A stretch of DNA of 64,000 bases from Bartonella koehlerae C-29 (lineage in GTDB: Bacteria; Pseudomonadota; Alphaproteobacteria; Rhizobiales; Rhizobiaceae), in the NCBI RefSeq assembly GCF_000706625.1, contig NZ_KL407334.1:914389-978388 (forward strand). Reading direction: 5' to 3'. This document shows, piece after piece, positions 1-11,318 of the stretch (positions are counted from its first letter, which is position 1; the number at the start of each line of letters is the position of its first letter). The position numbers were made by a program, and so were the translations under genes. A model generated the notes under the pieces. That model was given only the letters and a program-made list of their open reading frames with translations, was not told the DNA's origin and did no database searches.

Positions 1-202
1 TAAATAATCAATGTCTGTCACAACAACATTTAAATTTCAGTTAGAGCTGATAAAATCTTTAAATACACTAAAGAAACGCTTTTCTAAATTTCTTCGTCTG
101 TTTCATAAAAATTTATCTCCGTTCGATAAAGATGGGATGCATTTATTTTTCTACAGTTTCAAGGGTTTAAAAGAAAGCTATTATAAAAATGTTATGTGTT
201 CT

Positions 203-235
203 AAAACCAGACGAAAAGAATTTTGTCTGGTTTTT
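203..235. terminator. Rho-independent terminator, probably bidirectional
   Basis: A perfect 10-bp stem (AAAACCAGAC at 203-212, GTCTGGTTTT at 225-234) encloses a 12-nt loop and has an A-run on one side and a T-run on the other. It lies downstream of the minus-strand ppiD-like gene and could also end a plus-strand gene outside the left edge. I see no convincing gene in positions 1-301. The only open frame there runs straight through this hairpin. Confidence 0.7.
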
Positions 236-301
236 AAATTACAGATAAAATGCTAAACACAATTTTATCAAAATAAATATTTAAAATCATTTGCAACACT
301 T

Positions 302-2191
302 TTATTGGAGCGCTTTAAAGATTTGATTATAGTTAGTGCTATTAATTTTTAAAGGATGTTCTTTATTGGCAGCATGCAGCATCTCTAGCTTTAGATCTTC
401 TCTTATCATCATATCTATGTTGGTACGAATATCAGATGAAAGGGTATGAGCAGAGATGTCTTTAGGCAGAGTGACTTCCTTTATTTGATAAAGGATACGG
501 TTTGTTGTAACAGGACCTTTTACTATACCATAGTGACCTTTTGGACCAGAAAATAATGCTTTAACGCCTTCAAATCCAAGGATTTCAGATGAATCTTGAC
601 GCCGAAGGGGCTGTGTCGTTTGTTTTGTAATACCAAGTATATGGGCAAGAGAAACAAGACTTTTTCCTTCATTAAGCTGTTTGAGAGCATTCTTGGCTTT
701 TTCATCAAGAAAGCGTTGGATTTCTTCCTTTTTCCATTGGGCAATAACCTCTTGTTTTGCTTCTTCAAGTGTTTTATCGTGCGAAGGAGTGATAGTATCG
801 ACCTTGTACCAGAGATACCCGCCTTTTGGAAGAGAGAGTGGATCAAGATCAGCTCCTTCGTTTGATTGATATATGGAGTTCAGCAAAAGATCTTTTTGGG
901 GTAGATCTGTAAGTATTGTGTCTTCAATTGTTTTTCCTGTTTTATCAAGGGTAATTGTCCGCAAAGGCAATTTATATTGGTCAGCAAGCTCTTTGAGAGA
1001 AGTGCCTTCAAAACGTGCATTTTCAATTGCTGTATAATTGTTACGTATATCATCAGCAGCACGATTTTGAGCAAGTATTTGGCGAATATTGTTTTCCACT
1101 TTTTCGAAAGGAATGGGGCCTGCAGGTGTAATATGTGTAACACGAATGATAACAGGACCTTGTAAATCATTGATTACAGCACTGACTTGTCCTTGTTTAA
1201 GTTCAAAAATCTCGGAGGATAGGTAGCTAGGAAGTTCACTTTCTGCTAGAGGCCCTTTTTTTATGTCATTGAGAGTCTTGTTTTCAGCTTTAACTAAATC
1301 ATCGAAACTTAATCCATTGGCTATTTTTTTCGCTGCATTATCAGCTGCCTCGCGTGTAGGAAATCGTAATTCTTCAATCGTACGTTTTTCAGGAGTTATA
1401 AAACGCGAGGCATTGTGGGTATAATAGGTTCTCACCTCATCTTCTGAGATATCTTCGGGTTTTACAAAATCAGCGAGTTTCATGGATAAGAAAGAAACGG
1501 TACGGTATTCTGGAACACGAAATTCGCTCTTATGTGTTTCAAACCATTTTTGCAATGTTTCTTGATCAGGTTCAGAAATTGTTTCCTTTTCTTTTAGATC
1601 AAGAACAAGATAGTCGGCAATGCGGGTTTCTACTTGATAAAAAGCGAGTGCTTTATAAAAAAGATCTGGTGCTTTCATCCCTGACAGTGACGCTGAAATA
1701 AGCTGATTACGCTTTTCTTTTTTTGTGTAATAATCAAGGAAATTACTTTCGTTGATATGTAATTGTTGAAGGTAGTTACGAAACAAATCATGATTAAAGA
1801 CACCGTTTATTTGGAAAATATTATCCGCACTAATGCTATGAGCTATAGCATCTTTTGAAAGATTGATTTTCATTTGACGCGTTTGCTCATCAAAGAGCAC
1901 ATCTTGTTGTAATTGATTAAAAACAAAAGCGGGGATTTGGTATTGCTGCATTTCACCTGGTGTGAACATGCGTCCAAGACGAGAAGCGAGTGCTAAACGT
2001 GCACTTTGATCAGCTAGTGCGAGACGATAATCATCGACAGTTATTATGGACTCTCCAGAAGAGATAAGACCTCTTTCACTCTTTGTGTATAATTGTGGTA
2101 TCCCCCATAAAAGGATGAAACATAAAAGCAAAATAGCAAGAAAAATTCTAGCAATCCAAGAATTTGTAGAGTTTCTTATGATGTCAAGCAT
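302..2191 (-). CDS. ppiD: PpiD-like periplasmic peptidyl-prolyl cis-trans isomerase (SurA/parvulin type)
   Basis: A 629-residue membrane-anchored foldase, predicted to help outer-membrane and periplasmic proteins fold. A short cytoplasmic N-terminus is followed by one membrane segment at about residues 13-32 (rich in I, L, F). Next comes a SurA-N-like helical region to about residue 230, then a parvulin-type PPIase domain at about 245-362 with the usual spacing of the GPL and G-Q-V-S motifs. A second degenerate rotamase-like region reaches the C-terminus. The length matches alphaproteobacterial PpiD. The ATG start gives a natural anchor sequence. The gene is divergent from tpiA, with 153 bp between the starts. 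The family is clear. Catalytic activity is not assured, because many PpiD rotamase domains are inactive. Confidence 0.88.
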   Translation of the reverse strand: MLDIIRNSTNSWIARIFLAILLLCFILLWGIPQLYTKSERGLISSGESIITVDDYRLALADQSARLALASRLGRMFTPGEMQQYQIPAFVFNQLQQDVLFDEQTRQMKINLSKDAIAHSISADNIFQINGVFNHDLFRNYLQQLHINESNFLDYYTKKEKRNQLISASLSGMKAPDLFYKALAFYQVETRIADYLVLDLKEKETISEPDQETLQKWFETHKSEFRVPEYRTVSFLSMKLADFVKPEDISEDEVRTYYTHNASRFITPEKRTIEELRFPTREAADNAAKKIANGLSFDDLVKAENKTLNDIKKGPLAESELPSYLSSEIFELKQGQVSAVINDLQGPVIIRVTHITPAGPIPFEKVENNIRQILAQNRAADDIRNNYTAIENARFEGTSLKELADQYKLPLRTITLDKTGKTIEDTILTDLPQKDLLLNSIYQSNEGADLDPLSLPKGGYLWYKVDTITPSHDKTLEEAKQEVIAQWKKEEIQRFLDEKAKNALKQLNEGKSLVSLAHILGITKQTTQPLRRQDSSEILGFEGVKALFSGPKGHYGIVKGPVTTNRILYQIKEVTLPKDISAHTLSSDIRTNIDMMIREDLKLEMLHAANKEHPLKINSTNYNQIFKALQ

Positions 2192-2288
2192 CGTTCAATT
2201 CCATTTGTTGCATGAGTTATCATCAAAGTAATAACCGAATTTGCAATAAAGATGCGTAAGATGCAAGCTTAAAGACTTGCTTTCATTT

Positions 2289-2294
2289 TATAAT
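2289..2294 (+). promoter_or_regulatory. Candidate -10 box for tpiA
   Basis: A perfect TATAAT hexamer lies 50 bp before the tpiA start, in the spacer between the divergent ppiD-like gene and tpiA. No good -35 hexamer sits at the standard distance (positions 2267-2272 are a poor match), so this is only a candidate. Confidence 0.35.
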
Positions 2295-2344
2295 TTGATA
2301 CCTAAAGATAAACAATATGTTGTGATTGCTCTTAAGGTAAAAAT

Positions 2345-3109
2345 ATGTCTCAAAATATTCGACCTCTTATTGCTGGAAATTGGAAAATGAATGGAACTGG
2401 TGAATCTCTTGGAGAGTTGCGTGCCATTGCCGCTGGCATTAGCTCTGATTTAGGTCGTTTGTTTGAAGCGCTTATTTGTGTTCCAGCAACGCTTTTATCC
2501 CGTGCTTCTGATATTCTGGGTGGAGAAAATATTCTCTTAGGGGGGCAAAATTGTCATTTTGATGATTATGGTCCTTATACTGGAGATATTTCAGCTTTTA
2601 TGCTTAAAGAAGCAGGAGCAAGTCATGTTATTGTTGGGCATTCAGAGCGTCGCACAGTTTATCAGGAAAGTGATGCAATTATTTGTGCTAAAGTGCGAGC
2701 GGCATGGCGAGCAGGTCTTGTTTCTCTTATTTGTATTGGAGAAACGTTGGAAGAGCGCAAAAGTAATAAAGTCTTTGGTGTGCTTACGCGGCAACTTGAA
2801 GGATCTTTACCGGAGGGCGCAACAGCAGAAAATGTCATTATCGCTTATGAACCTATATGGGCTATAGGGACAGGCAATACAGCGACTTCCGCAGATGTTG
2901 CAGAGGTACATGCGTTTATTCATCATAAGATGCGTTCTCGTTTTGGTGATGAGGGAGGCAAGATACGTTTGCTGTATGGTGGATCAGTAAAACCATCCAA
3001 TGCATTCGAGCTTCTGAGTACTGCTCATGTGAATGGTGCTTTGATAGGTGGAGCAAGTTTAAAAGCAATTGATTTTTTAACTATTTGCGATGTTTATCGT
3101 AAATTATAA
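2345..3109 (+). CDS. tpiA: Triosephosphate isomerase
   Basis: A cytosolic enzyme that interconverts dihydroxyacetone phosphate and glyceraldehyde 3-phosphate. The 254 residues form a complete TIM barrel. The substrate-binding N12 and K14 are in GNWKMNG, the electrophile H99 is in VGHSERR, the catalytic base E169 is in AYEPIWAIGTG, and the phosphate-binding loop is GGSVK near the C-terminus. AAGGTAAAAAT precedes the ATG and supplies a weak ribosome site. It heads a same-strand run of tpiA, secG, pyrG, kdsA and eno, the usual alphaproteobacterial order. Confidence 0.97.
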   Translation: MSQNIRPLIAGNWKMNGTGESLGELRAIAAGISSDLGRLFEALICVPATLLSRASDILGGENILLGGQNCHFDDYGPYTGDISAFMLKEAGASHVIVGHSERRTVYQESDAIICAKVRAAWRAGLVSLICIGETLEERKSNKVFGVLTRQLEGSLPEGATAENVIIAYEPIWAIGTGNTATSADVAEVHAFIHHKMRSRFGDEGGKIRLLYGGSVKPSNAFELLSTAHVNGALIGGASLKAIDFLTICDVYRKL

Positions 3110-3189
3110 TAGAAAAACTTGGTTTTCTCTTGGATTGTGTGCGATTTATGTGTAAATAACCATAAAGAGTTATTTGAAGAGCAGGATTT

Positions 3190-3648
3190 ATGCAAACAGT
3201 ACTTATTGTTATACATTTTTTGGTTGTTATTACTTTGGTTGGTATTATATTAATTCAACCTTCGGAAGGTGGTGGGCTTGGTGTTAGTAGTGGTTCTGGG
3301 TTAATAAAAACCCGTGGTAGCAAAAATGCGCTGTCTCGTTTGACGGCTATCCTGGCGTGTTGTTTTTTTGCAATATCTATTGGACTTATCGTAGTAGGCA
3401 GTATATCAAACTTCAGTTCTGATATTCTCAAACGTATTCCGGTCCACTCAGAACAAAATTCTACCAATAAAGGCACTTCAGAAGTTGCGCCATTATCAGA
3501 TAGCAAATCCGAACCCTCTACTCTTGAGAAACTAGGTGGTGGTTCGATTCCACTTCAAGAACAAAATCAGCCTAGAGATCATCCTGCAGTTGAAAACCCA
3601 GTCCCGCCGATTCTTGAAAATCCGACCGATAATAATGGCGAAAAGTAG
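3190..3648 (+). CDS. secG: Preprotein translocase subunit SecG
   Basis: The small membrane subunit of the SecYEG channel. Two hydrophobic segments (about residues 3-20 and 52-72) flank a glycine/serine-rich loop (SEGGGLG..SGSG) and the LSRLTAI motif, which is the SecG signature. From about residue 78 the protein carries a hydrophilic tail rich in P, E, N and S. This makes it 152 residues long against about 110 in E. coli, as is common in rhizobial relatives. It sits between tpiA and pyrG and is followed by a terminator. Confidence 0.93.
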   Translation: MQTVLIVIHFLVVITLVGIILIQPSEGGGLGVSSGSGLIKTRGSKNALSRLTAILACCFFAISIGLIVVGSISNFSSDILKRIPVHSEQNSTNKGTSEVAPLSDSKSEPSTLEKLGGGSIPLQEQNQPRDHPAVENPVPPILENPTDNNGEK

Positions 3649-3670
3649 TTTTTTCAAGAGAGACAGATTG

Positions 3671-3697
3671 AAAAAGGTGATTTTTTCACCTTTTTTA
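3671..3697 (+). terminator. Rho-independent terminator after secG
   Basis: A 10-bp stem (AAAAAGGTGA at 3671-3680, TCACCTTTTT at 3686-3695) with a T5 loop and a T-run tail. It separates secG from pyrG, so pyrG probably has its own promoter in the AT-rich stretch at 3700-3770. Confidence 0.7.
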
Positions 3698-3773
3698 TTT
3701 TATAGGAAAAAATTGTTTTTCTTTACATTTTTTTCTGGAAAAATCATTATAAACTGCTTATCACTATAAGCCC

Positions 3774-5402
3774 ATGGCACGTTATATTTTTATTACTGGT
3801 GGTGTGGTTTCTTCCCTTGGAAAAGGCATCGCAGCGGCAGCGTTAGCTGCGTTATTGCAGGCTCGTGGGTATCGCGTACGGCTTCGCAAACTCGATCCTT
3901 ATTTGAATGTTGATCCAGGTACGATGTCGCCTTATCAACATGGTGAGGTGTTTGTAACAGATGATGGTGCAGAAACGGATCTTGATCTTGGTCATTATGA
4001 GCGTTTTACCGGGCGTTCTGCAAATAGCCAAGATAACATTACAACAGGGCGTATTTATCGCAATATCATTGAACGAGAGAGACGTGGTGATTATCTGGGT
4101 GCAACAGTCCAGGTGATTCCTCATGTCACTGATGAGATTAAGAGGTTCATTACTACGGGAAACGAAGAATTTGACTTTGTTTTATGTGAAATAGGTGGCA
4201 CTGTTGGTGATATTGAAGCAATGCCTTTTCTTGAAGCGATTCGTCAGCTTCACAATGAATTGCCGAGGCAAAATGTTATTTATGTGCATCTTACATTAAT
4301 GCCTTATATTTCTTCGGCTGGTGAATTAAAAACAAAGCCAACACAACATTCTGTCAAAGAATTACAATCAGTTGGTATTGCTCCCGATATTTTGTTGGTG
4401 CGTGCAGATAGACCTATTCCAGAAACAGAGCGGAGTAAATTATCACTTTTTTGTAATGTTCGCCCAACTGCAGTTATTCAGGCATTAGATATGCCAACGA
4501 TTTATGATGTTCCCATAGCATATCATAAAGAGGGATTAGATTCAGAAGTTCTTTCTGCTTTTGGAATGAATCCAGTACATAAACCAAAAATGGATTGTTG
4601 GGAAGATATTACACGTCGAATTCACCATCCCGAAGGGGAAGTGACAATTGCTGTTGTTGGGAAATATACGGGATTGAAGGATGCGTATAAATCTCTCACT
4701 GAAGCGATTGCACATGGTGGTTTAGCCAATAAAGTAAAAGTTAATATTGAATGGATTGATGCGGAGCTTTTTGAAAGAGAAGATCCGACATCTACTTTAC
4801 AAAAAGTTCATGGGATTTTGGTACCTGGTGCTTTTGGAGCGCGTGGTGCAGAAGGAAAAATGCGAGCAATTCAATTTGCGCGGGAATGTAAAGTTCCATT
4901 TTTCGGTATTTGTTTTGGGATGCAATTAGCTTGTATAGAAGCTGCGCGCAATATTGCACAGATTGAGAATGCTTCATCAAGTGAGTTTTGCGAAACAAAA
5001 AATCCGATTGTGGGTTTAATGACAGAATGGCTCAAAGGGGATATTCTTGAGACACGCACTCAATGTGGCAATCTTGGTGGTACCATGCGTCTTGGTTCTT
5101 TTGCCGCAGAGTTGAAAGAAAATAGCCATATTGCCAAAATTTATGGCATGACAAGGATTTGCGAGCGACATCGTCATCGCTATGAGGTCAATATTGATTA
5201 TAAAGACAAGCTAGAACAGTATGGTTTGATTTTTTCTGGTATGTCTCCTGATGGTATTTTGCCGGAAACGATAGAATATGCAGATCATCCATGGTTTATT
5301 GGTGTTCAATATCATCCAGAACTAAAATCACGTCCGTTTGATCCACATCCACTTTTTTCTTCTTTTATTGCAGCCACTGTAGAACAAAGTCGATTGGTTT
5401 AG
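3774..5402 (+). CDS. pyrG: CTP synthase (glutamine hydrolysing)
   Basis: Makes CTP from UTP, ATP and glutamine. The 542 residues match the family length. The N-terminal synthetase domain starts with the P-loop-like [13 protein letters not shown]. The class-I glutamine amidotransferase domain follows from about residue 290, with the nucleophile C380 in GICFGMQ and the H514/E516 pair in QYHPEL. Both active sites look intact. The ATG start gives the conserved [11 protein letters not shown]-terminus. It is followed after about 37 bp by kdsA. Confidence 0.97.
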   Translation: MARYIFITGGVVSSLGKGIAAAALAALLQARGYRVRLRKLDPYLNVDPGTMSPYQHGEVFVTDDGAETDLDLGHYERFTGRSANSQDNITTGRIYRNIIERERRGDYLGATVQVIPHVTDEIKRFITTGNEEFDFVLCEIGGTVGDIEAMPFLEAIRQLHNELPRQNVIYVHLTLMPYISSAGELKTKPTQHSVKELQSVGIAPDILLVRADRPIPETERSKLSLFCNVRPTAVIQALDMPTIYDVPIAYHKEGLDSEVLSAFGMNPVHKPKMDCWEDITRRIHHPEGEVTIAVVGKYTGLKDAYKSLTEAIAHGGLANKVKVNIEWIDAELFEREDPTSTLQKVHGILVPGAFGARGAEGKMRAIQFARECKVPFFGICFGMQLACIEAARNIAQIENASSSEFCETKNPIVGLMTEWLKGDILETRTQCGNLGGTMRLGSFAAELKENSHIAKIYGMTRICERHRHRYEVNIDYKDKLEQYGLIFSGMSPDGILPETIEYADHPWFIGVQYHPELKSRPFDPHPLFSSFIAATVEQSRLV

Positions 5403-5439
5403 TTCATAAAATTGGGTTATTTGCTTTTTGAGGTATACA

Positions 5440-6279
5440 ATGTCTGAACCAAATGCCGTTGTGAAAGTTGGAAATATTGTTTTTTCAAATGAAGCACCTT
5501 TTTCATTAATTGCAGGACCATGTCAGATAGAAAGTCGCGATCACGCTTTTGAAATGGCTGGCCTAATTAAGACAATTACGGATCAAGTTGGTATTGGGTT
5601 TGTGTATAAATCAAGTTACGATAAAGCCAACAGGACGTCTTTGAATGCGGTACGTGGTATTGGTCTTGAAAAAGCAATGGCTATTTTTTCTGATTTGAAG
5701 AAGGCATTTGGTTGTCCGATTTTGACTGATGTGCATACAGAAGAGCAATGTGCAGTTGTTGCTCCAACGGTAGATATTTTGCAAATACCCGCTTTTTTAT
5801 GTCGTCAAACAGATCTTTTGGTAGCAGCAGCCAAAACGGGGCGTGTTATCAATATAAAAAAAGGTCAATTTTTAGCGCCGTGGGATATGAAAAATGTTTT
5901 AAGAAAGGTCACGCAAAACGGTAACCGGAATGTTATGCTTTGTGAACGCGGCACTTCATTTGGTTATAATCGACTTATTTCTGATATGCGTTCATTGCCT
6001 ATTTTGCGTTCATTTGGTGTTCCTGTTATTTTTGATGCAACGCATTCTGTTCAGGAGCCGGGTGGTCAAGGTGATTCATCTGGTGGGCAGCGTCAATTTG
6101 TTGAAATTTTGGCGCGTGCGGCTGTTTCGGTTGGGGTGGCTGGTATTTTTTTAGAAACGCATCAAGATCCAGATAATGCCCCTTCTGATGGACCGAATAT
6201 GATTAAAACTGATCATTTACAAAGACTGCTTGAGACTTTAATGGAATTTGATTATCTGTCAAAGAAGACAATTGGATAG
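5440..6279 (+). CDS. kdsA: 2-dehydro-3-deoxyphosphooctonate aldolase (KDO-8-phosphate synthase)
   Basis: Condenses phosphoenolpyruvate with arabinose 5-phosphate to KDO-8-phosphate, a precursor of the lipopolysaccharide inner core. Visible family motifs are AGPCQIES, YKSSYDKANR, DVHTEEQC, LCERGTSFGYN and FDATHSVQ. I chose the ATG at 5440 (279 residues) over an in-frame TTG at 5428, because GAGG at 5430-5433 is correctly spaced only for the ATG. It sits between pyrG and eno. The product implies that the organism still makes at least a KDO-lipid A core. Confidence 0.95.
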   Translation: MSEPNAVVKVGNIVFSNEAPFSLIAGPCQIESRDHAFEMAGLIKTITDQVGIGFVYKSSYDKANRTSLNAVRGIGLEKAMAIFSDLKKAFGCPILTDVHTEEQCAVVAPTVDILQIPAFLCRQTDLLVAAAKTGRVINIKKGQFLAPWDMKNVLRKVTQNGNRNVMLCERGTSFGYNRLISDMRSLPILRSFGVPVIFDATHSVQEPGGQGDSSGGQRQFVEILARAAVSVGVAGIFLETHQDPDNAPSDGPNMIKTDHLQRLLETLMEFDYLSKKTIG

Positions 6280-6312
6280 AGAGGATATTTCTCATTATGA
6301 TATTCAAAATGA

Positions 6313-7602
<1,290 letters not shown>

Positions 7603-7681
7603 TATTGTTGATTGTGATATCATTGAAATTGTAAGATTTAACTATGAGGCATGAGGGCAAAGATTTTATAGGTGTTAAAAG

Positions 7682-8086
7682 ATGAGAGGTATAATTATTA
7701 GTCAGGATCAGGGAACTTATCTCGTTTCCGGTGATGATGGTAAGCGTTATCAATTTGTGACTTGGGATTGGTCAGGGAAGAAGCCACCGAAGATAGGTGA
7801 TACTGTTGATTTTGTATGTGAAGGCGATGTTGTCAATTCTGTTTTTCCATTATTAAAAAAACAGTCAGAACATTTAAAAGTAATGCTTGCACTCGTTTGT
7901 TGGATTGCTGGTATATTTGGTGTTCATCGTTTTATGGTTGGTAAAGTTTGGACTGGTGCTTTAATGCTTATTCTATCTTTAACACTTGTCGGGTTGATGA
8001 TTACAGGAATTTGGACAATTGTTGATTTTATAGTCATTATGGCTGGGAAATTTACTGACAAAAATGGTAATCAAATTACACATTAG
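7682..8086 (+). CDS. TM2 domain-containing membrane protein
   Basis: A 134-residue protein. The N-terminal about 55 residues form a small soluble, beta-rich segment (a YLVSGDDGKRYQF stretch). The C-terminal half is a TM2 domain: two hydrophobic helices (about 65-83 and 90-117) joined by a short charged turn, with G-x-x-G-x-H-R-F at its start and G-x-x-x-x-D at the second helix. TM2 proteins are small inner-membrane proteins of mostly unknown function. The gene follows eno by 79 bp. Confidence 0.8.
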   Translation: MRGIIISQDQGTYLVSGDDGKRYQFVTWDWSGKKPPKIGDTVDFVCEGDVVNSVFPLLKKQSEHLKVMLALVCWIAGIFGVHRFMVGKVWTGALMLILSLTLVGLMITGIWTIVDFIVIMAGKFTDKNGNQITH

Positions 8087-8415
8087 TGGAAATTGTATAT
8101 AATAACATAAAGTATTATTGTAAATGTAGAATATAAAAAATAAGAAATATTTTTTGGGTTTGAGCATTTAGTGTTTTTATAGTCATGTTAAAGCGAACTT
8201 TATAGACAAATGACTATAGAGTCATGAATTAGTAAATACCCCGTATATTGCAATGTAATAGAAGATAATATGGCAGAGCTTTGTTATGGCAGGGGTGCTC
8301 AGCGTATAATAACAAATTATTTGCATATATGGATTTGGTAATAAGGTATTAATCAAAATTGTTCATACTTGAATCAGGTATGAAAAGGGTTATGCTTTAA
8401 AGATTGTTCTATTTT
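8087..8415. other. AT-rich spacer between the TM2 gene and the ftsB-like gene
   Basis: I see no gene. Two small inverted repeats are present: TGACT..AGTCA around 8211-8224 and CATACT..AGGTATG around 8367-8385. The second lies about 30 bp before the next start and is not followed by a T-run. Promoters of the ftsB-like gene may lie here, but no clear hexamer pair is visible. Confidence 0.4.
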
Positions 8416-8745
8416 ATGTGGACAAAGCAAAAACGCAGATCAATCAAAATGCGCTTTGTACTCCCACTTATGACAGTGGGAGTTTTAAGCTATTTCAGTT
8501 ATCATATTTATCATGGTGAATATGGCTTGTACTCACGCAATGAAGTTAATCAATATATTGCCGAATTAGAAAAGGAACTTCAGAAGTTAGAAGCTAAGCG
8601 GATGCTCATTGAAAAGCGTATTTCTCTTTTACGCAACGGGCATATTGAAAAGGATATGCTGGATGAGTACGTTAGGAAGAATTTAAACTTTTCGAAGCCA
8701 AATGAATTGACAATTTTAACTCCTTTAAATGATATTAAAAGTTAA
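8416..8745 (+). CDS. FtsB/DivIC-like septum formation initiator family protein
   Basis: A 109-residue small bitopic membrane protein: a basic N-terminus, one membrane segment at about residues 12-30, then a coiled coil (about 45-75, heptads of L, I and charged residues) and a short tail with a DEYVRK.L motif. This is the DivIC/FtsB architecture found between eno and pdhA in many Alphaproteobacteria, where it is predicted to join the FtsBLQ division complex. I used the ATG at 8416 rather than a TTG 12 bp upstream. The ribosome site is weak either way. Confidence 0.8.
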   Translation: MWTKQKRRSIKMRFVLPLMTVGVLSYFSYHIYHGEYGLYSRNEVNQYIAELEKELQKLEAKRMLIEKRISLLRNGHIEKDMLDEYVRKNLNFSKPNELTILTPLNDIKS

Positions 8746-8873
8746 TTAGAAATCGCTTAATTTCAAAACATATTTTAAAACAATCCCCTATGATATTATT
8801 TAAACTGATTGATAATGCTTGTAACTTTTGTTCGTAAAGTTTATTCCTAAATAATCATAACAAGGAGTTTAAT

Positions 8874-9914
8874 ATGGCAGAACGATCTACAAAAAATTCT
8901 GCGTCGGTGGTACATAATGCATTATCAAACACCACAAAGAAAGGACAAATAGCCAGTTTTACAAAAGAAGAGGAAATTGATGCCTACCGTAAGATGCTTT
9001 TAATTCGCCGTTTTGAAGAAAAGGCAGGGCAACTTTATGGTATGGGGCTTATTGGTGGGTTTTGTCATCTCTATATTGGGCAAGAAGCTGTTGTTATTGG
9101 AACCTTAAAGGCAGCAAAAGAAGGTGATCAGGTTATTACATCTTACCGTGATCATGGACATATGTTGGCGGTTGGGATGAGCCCCCGTGGGGTCATGGCA
9201 GAGTTAACAGGGCGTCAAGGTGGTTTTTCCAAGGGGAAAGGGGGGTCGATGCATATGTTTTCTAAAGAAAAGAATTTTTATGGTGGGCATGGCATTGTTG
9301 GTGCACAGGTTCCAATTGGCTCTGGTTTGGCATTTTCGAATCAGTATCTTGGTAAAGATAACGTGACATTGGTGTATTTTGGTGATGGTGCTGCCAATCA
9401 GGGGCAAGTTTACGAGAGTTTTAATATGGCTTCGCTTTGGAAGCTTCCCGTTGTCTATATTATTGAAAATAACCAGTATGCTATGGGGACATCAGTTGCT
9501 CGTGCATCTGCAGAAACTGATTTTTCTCGTCGTGGTCTTTCCTTTGAAATTCCAGGTATTGTTGTTGACGGTATGGATGTTCGAGCAGTAAAAGGAGCTG
9601 CTGATGAAGCAATTACTTGGGCGCGTTCAGGTAAAGGGCCTATTATCCTTGATATGCAGACTTATCGCTATCGTGGTCACTCCATGTCTGATCCAGCAAA
9701 ATATCGCTCAAAGGAAGAAGTGCAGAAAATAAAAGAGGAACAAGATCCGATTGATCAAGTAAAAAATCGAATTCTTCAACAGTGTTTTGTGAGCGAAGAC
9801 GATTTAAAATCTATTGATAAAGAGGTACGTGCGATTATTGCTGATGCGGTAGATTTTGCGCAAAGTGATCAGGAGCCAGATGCTTCTGAGCTCTATACTG
9901 ACATTTTAATTTGA
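8874..9914 (+). CDS. pdhA: Pyruvate dehydrogenase E1 component, alpha subunit
   Basis: The thiamine-diphosphate-binding half of the heterotetrameric E1, which decarboxylates pyruvate. The 346 residues include the [12 protein letters not shown] entry motif, GKGGSMHMF, the TPP-Mg motif starting GDGAAN and ending in NNQYAMGT, and the [11 protein letters not shown] phosphorylation-loop equivalent. A strong AAGGAG lies before the ATG. It is first in pdhA-pdhB-pdhC-lpdA. pdhB starts 16 bp after the pdhA stop, which fits coupled expression. Confidence 0.97.
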   Translation: MAERSTKNSASVVHNALSNTTKKGQIASFTKEEEIDAYRKMLLIRRFEEKAGQLYGMGLIGGFCHLYIGQEAVVIGTLKAAKEGDQVITSYRDHGHMLAVGMSPRGVMAELTGRQGGFSKGKGGSMHMFSKEKNFYGGHGIVGAQVPIGSGLAFSNQYLGKDNVTLVYFGDGAANQGQVYESFNMASLWKLPVVYIIENNQYAMGTSVARASAETDFSRRGLSFEIPGIVVDGMDVRAVKGAADEAITWARSGKGPIILDMQTYRYRGHSMSDPAKYRSKEEVQKIKEEQDPIDQVKNRILQQCFVSEDDLKSIDKEVRAIIADAVDFAQSDQEPDASELYTDILI

Positions 9915-9930
9915 TGTGAGGGAAGCAAGT

Positions 9931-11304
9931 ATGTCTATTGATATTTTGATGCCTGCACTTTCACCAACTATGGAAGAAGGTAAATTATCTAAATGGTTCA
10001 AGAAAGAAGGCGATAAAGTTAGTTCTGGTGATATAATTGCTGAAATTGAGACTGATAAAGCAGTGATGGAAGTAGAGGCTCTCGATGAAGGTATTCTTGG
10101 TAGAATTTGTGTGCTTGAAGGCACTGAAGGGGTGAGAGTTAACACCGTTATTGCAGTATTGTTAGAAGAAGGTGAAACTATTGAGAATATTTCGCAGACT
10201 ACAAATTCTTTAAATATGCATCAAAAGAATGGGGGCACGTCTTCCTCTTTTTCTTCATCAGTGCCACGGCCTCCTATTCTGGTTACTCTTCCTGATTTTG
10301 ATATTCCAGAGGGGACAAAAATGGTTACGATGACAGTGCGTGAAGCGCTTAATCAGGCTATTGCTGAGGAGATGCGGCGTGATGAAATGGTTTTCCTGTT
10401 GGGGGAAGAAGTAGCGCAATATCAAGGTGCTTATAAGGTTAGCCAAGGTTTATTGGAGGAATTTGGTACACGCCGGGTTATTGATACACCAATTACAGAA
10501 CATGGTTTTGCAGGATTGGCTATTGGTGCTGCTTTTGGAGGACTGCGTCCCATTGTTGAGTTTATGACATTTAATTTTGCTATGCAGGCAATTGACCAAA
10601 TTATCAATTCCGCAGCGAAGACCCGTTATATGTCTGGTGGGCAAATGACCGCTCCTATGGTTTTTCGAGGTCCCAATGGGGCTGCTGCACGTGTTGGCGC
10701 TCAGCATTCTCAGTGTTATGCTGCCTGGTATAGTCATGTTCCAGGTCTTAAAGTTGTTATGCCTTACAGTGCTGCCGATGCAAAAGGTTTGCTAAAAGCT
10801 GCTATTCGTGATGACAATCCCGTTATTTTTCTTGAAAATGAGATTTTGTATGGTTATCAATTTGATGTTCCACAAATAGATGATTTTGTTTTACCTATTG
10901 GGAAAGCGCGTATTCATAAATCTGGACAAGATGTGACGATTGTTGCGTGTGGGATTGGCATGCATTATGCAGTTCAAGCATTTCCAGAAATTGAAAAACT
11001 TGGTATTGACGTTGAATTGATTGATTTACGGACCATTCGTCCGATGGATCTTCCAACAATTGTTTCTTCAGTTAAAAGAACAGGTCGTTTGGTAACAATT
11101 GAAGAGGGATATCCGCAGTCATCTGTTGGGACTGAGATAGCAACGCGCGTTATGCAGCAGGCTTTTGATTATCTTGATGCTCCAGTTGTTACAATTGCTG
11201 GCAAAGACGTTCCAATGCCTTATGCTGCAAATCTTGAAAAATTGGCTTTGCCTAATACCGCTGAAATTGTTGAAGCCGTTAAGGCTGTAACGTATAAAGC
11301 ATAA
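9931..11304 (+). CDS. pdhB: Pyruvate dehydrogenase E1 component, beta subunit, with N-terminal lipoyl domain
   Basis: A 457-residue subunit that pairs with PdhA. Residues 1-80 are a lipoyl (biotinyl-lipoyl) domain with the acceptor lysine K43 in [13 protein letters not shown] Ser/Pro-rich linker follows at about 95-125, then the transketolase pyrimidine-binding and C-terminal domains ([30 protein letters not shown]). The extra lipoyl domain is a known alphaproteobacterial trait. It closely resembles the PdhC lipoyl domain, with the lysine at the same position. I chose ATG 9931 after GAGGGAAG over a GTG at 9916. Confidence 0.96.
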   Translation: MSIDILMPALSPTMEEGKLSKWFKKEGDKVSSGDIIAEIETDKAVMEVEALDEGILGRICVLEGTEGVRVNTVIAVLLEEGETIENISQTTNSLNMHQKNGGTSSSFSSSVPRPPILVTLPDFDIPEGTKMVTMTVREALNQAIAEEMRRDEMVFLLGEEVAQYQGAYKVSQGLLEEFGTRRVIDTPITEHGFAGLAIGAAFGGLRPIVEFMTFNFAMQAIDQIINSAAKTRYMSGGQMTAPMVFRGPNGAAARVGAQHSQCYAAWYSHVPGLKVVMPYSAADAKGLLKAAIRDDNPVIFLENEILYGYQFDVPQIDDFVLPIGKARIHKSGQDVTIVACGIGMHYAVQAFPEIEKLGIDVELIDLRTIRPMDLPTIVSSVKRTGRLVTIEEGYPQSSVGTEIATRVMQQAFDYLDAPVVTIAGKDVPMPYAANLEKLALPNTAEIVEAVKAVTYKA

Positions 11305-11318
11305 CGGAGGAAAGCACT

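Noticed and set aside
11-256. 81-codon open frame at the left edge
   Set aside because: No recognisable family and no convincing ribosome site, and it runs through a clear Rho-independent terminator at 203-234.
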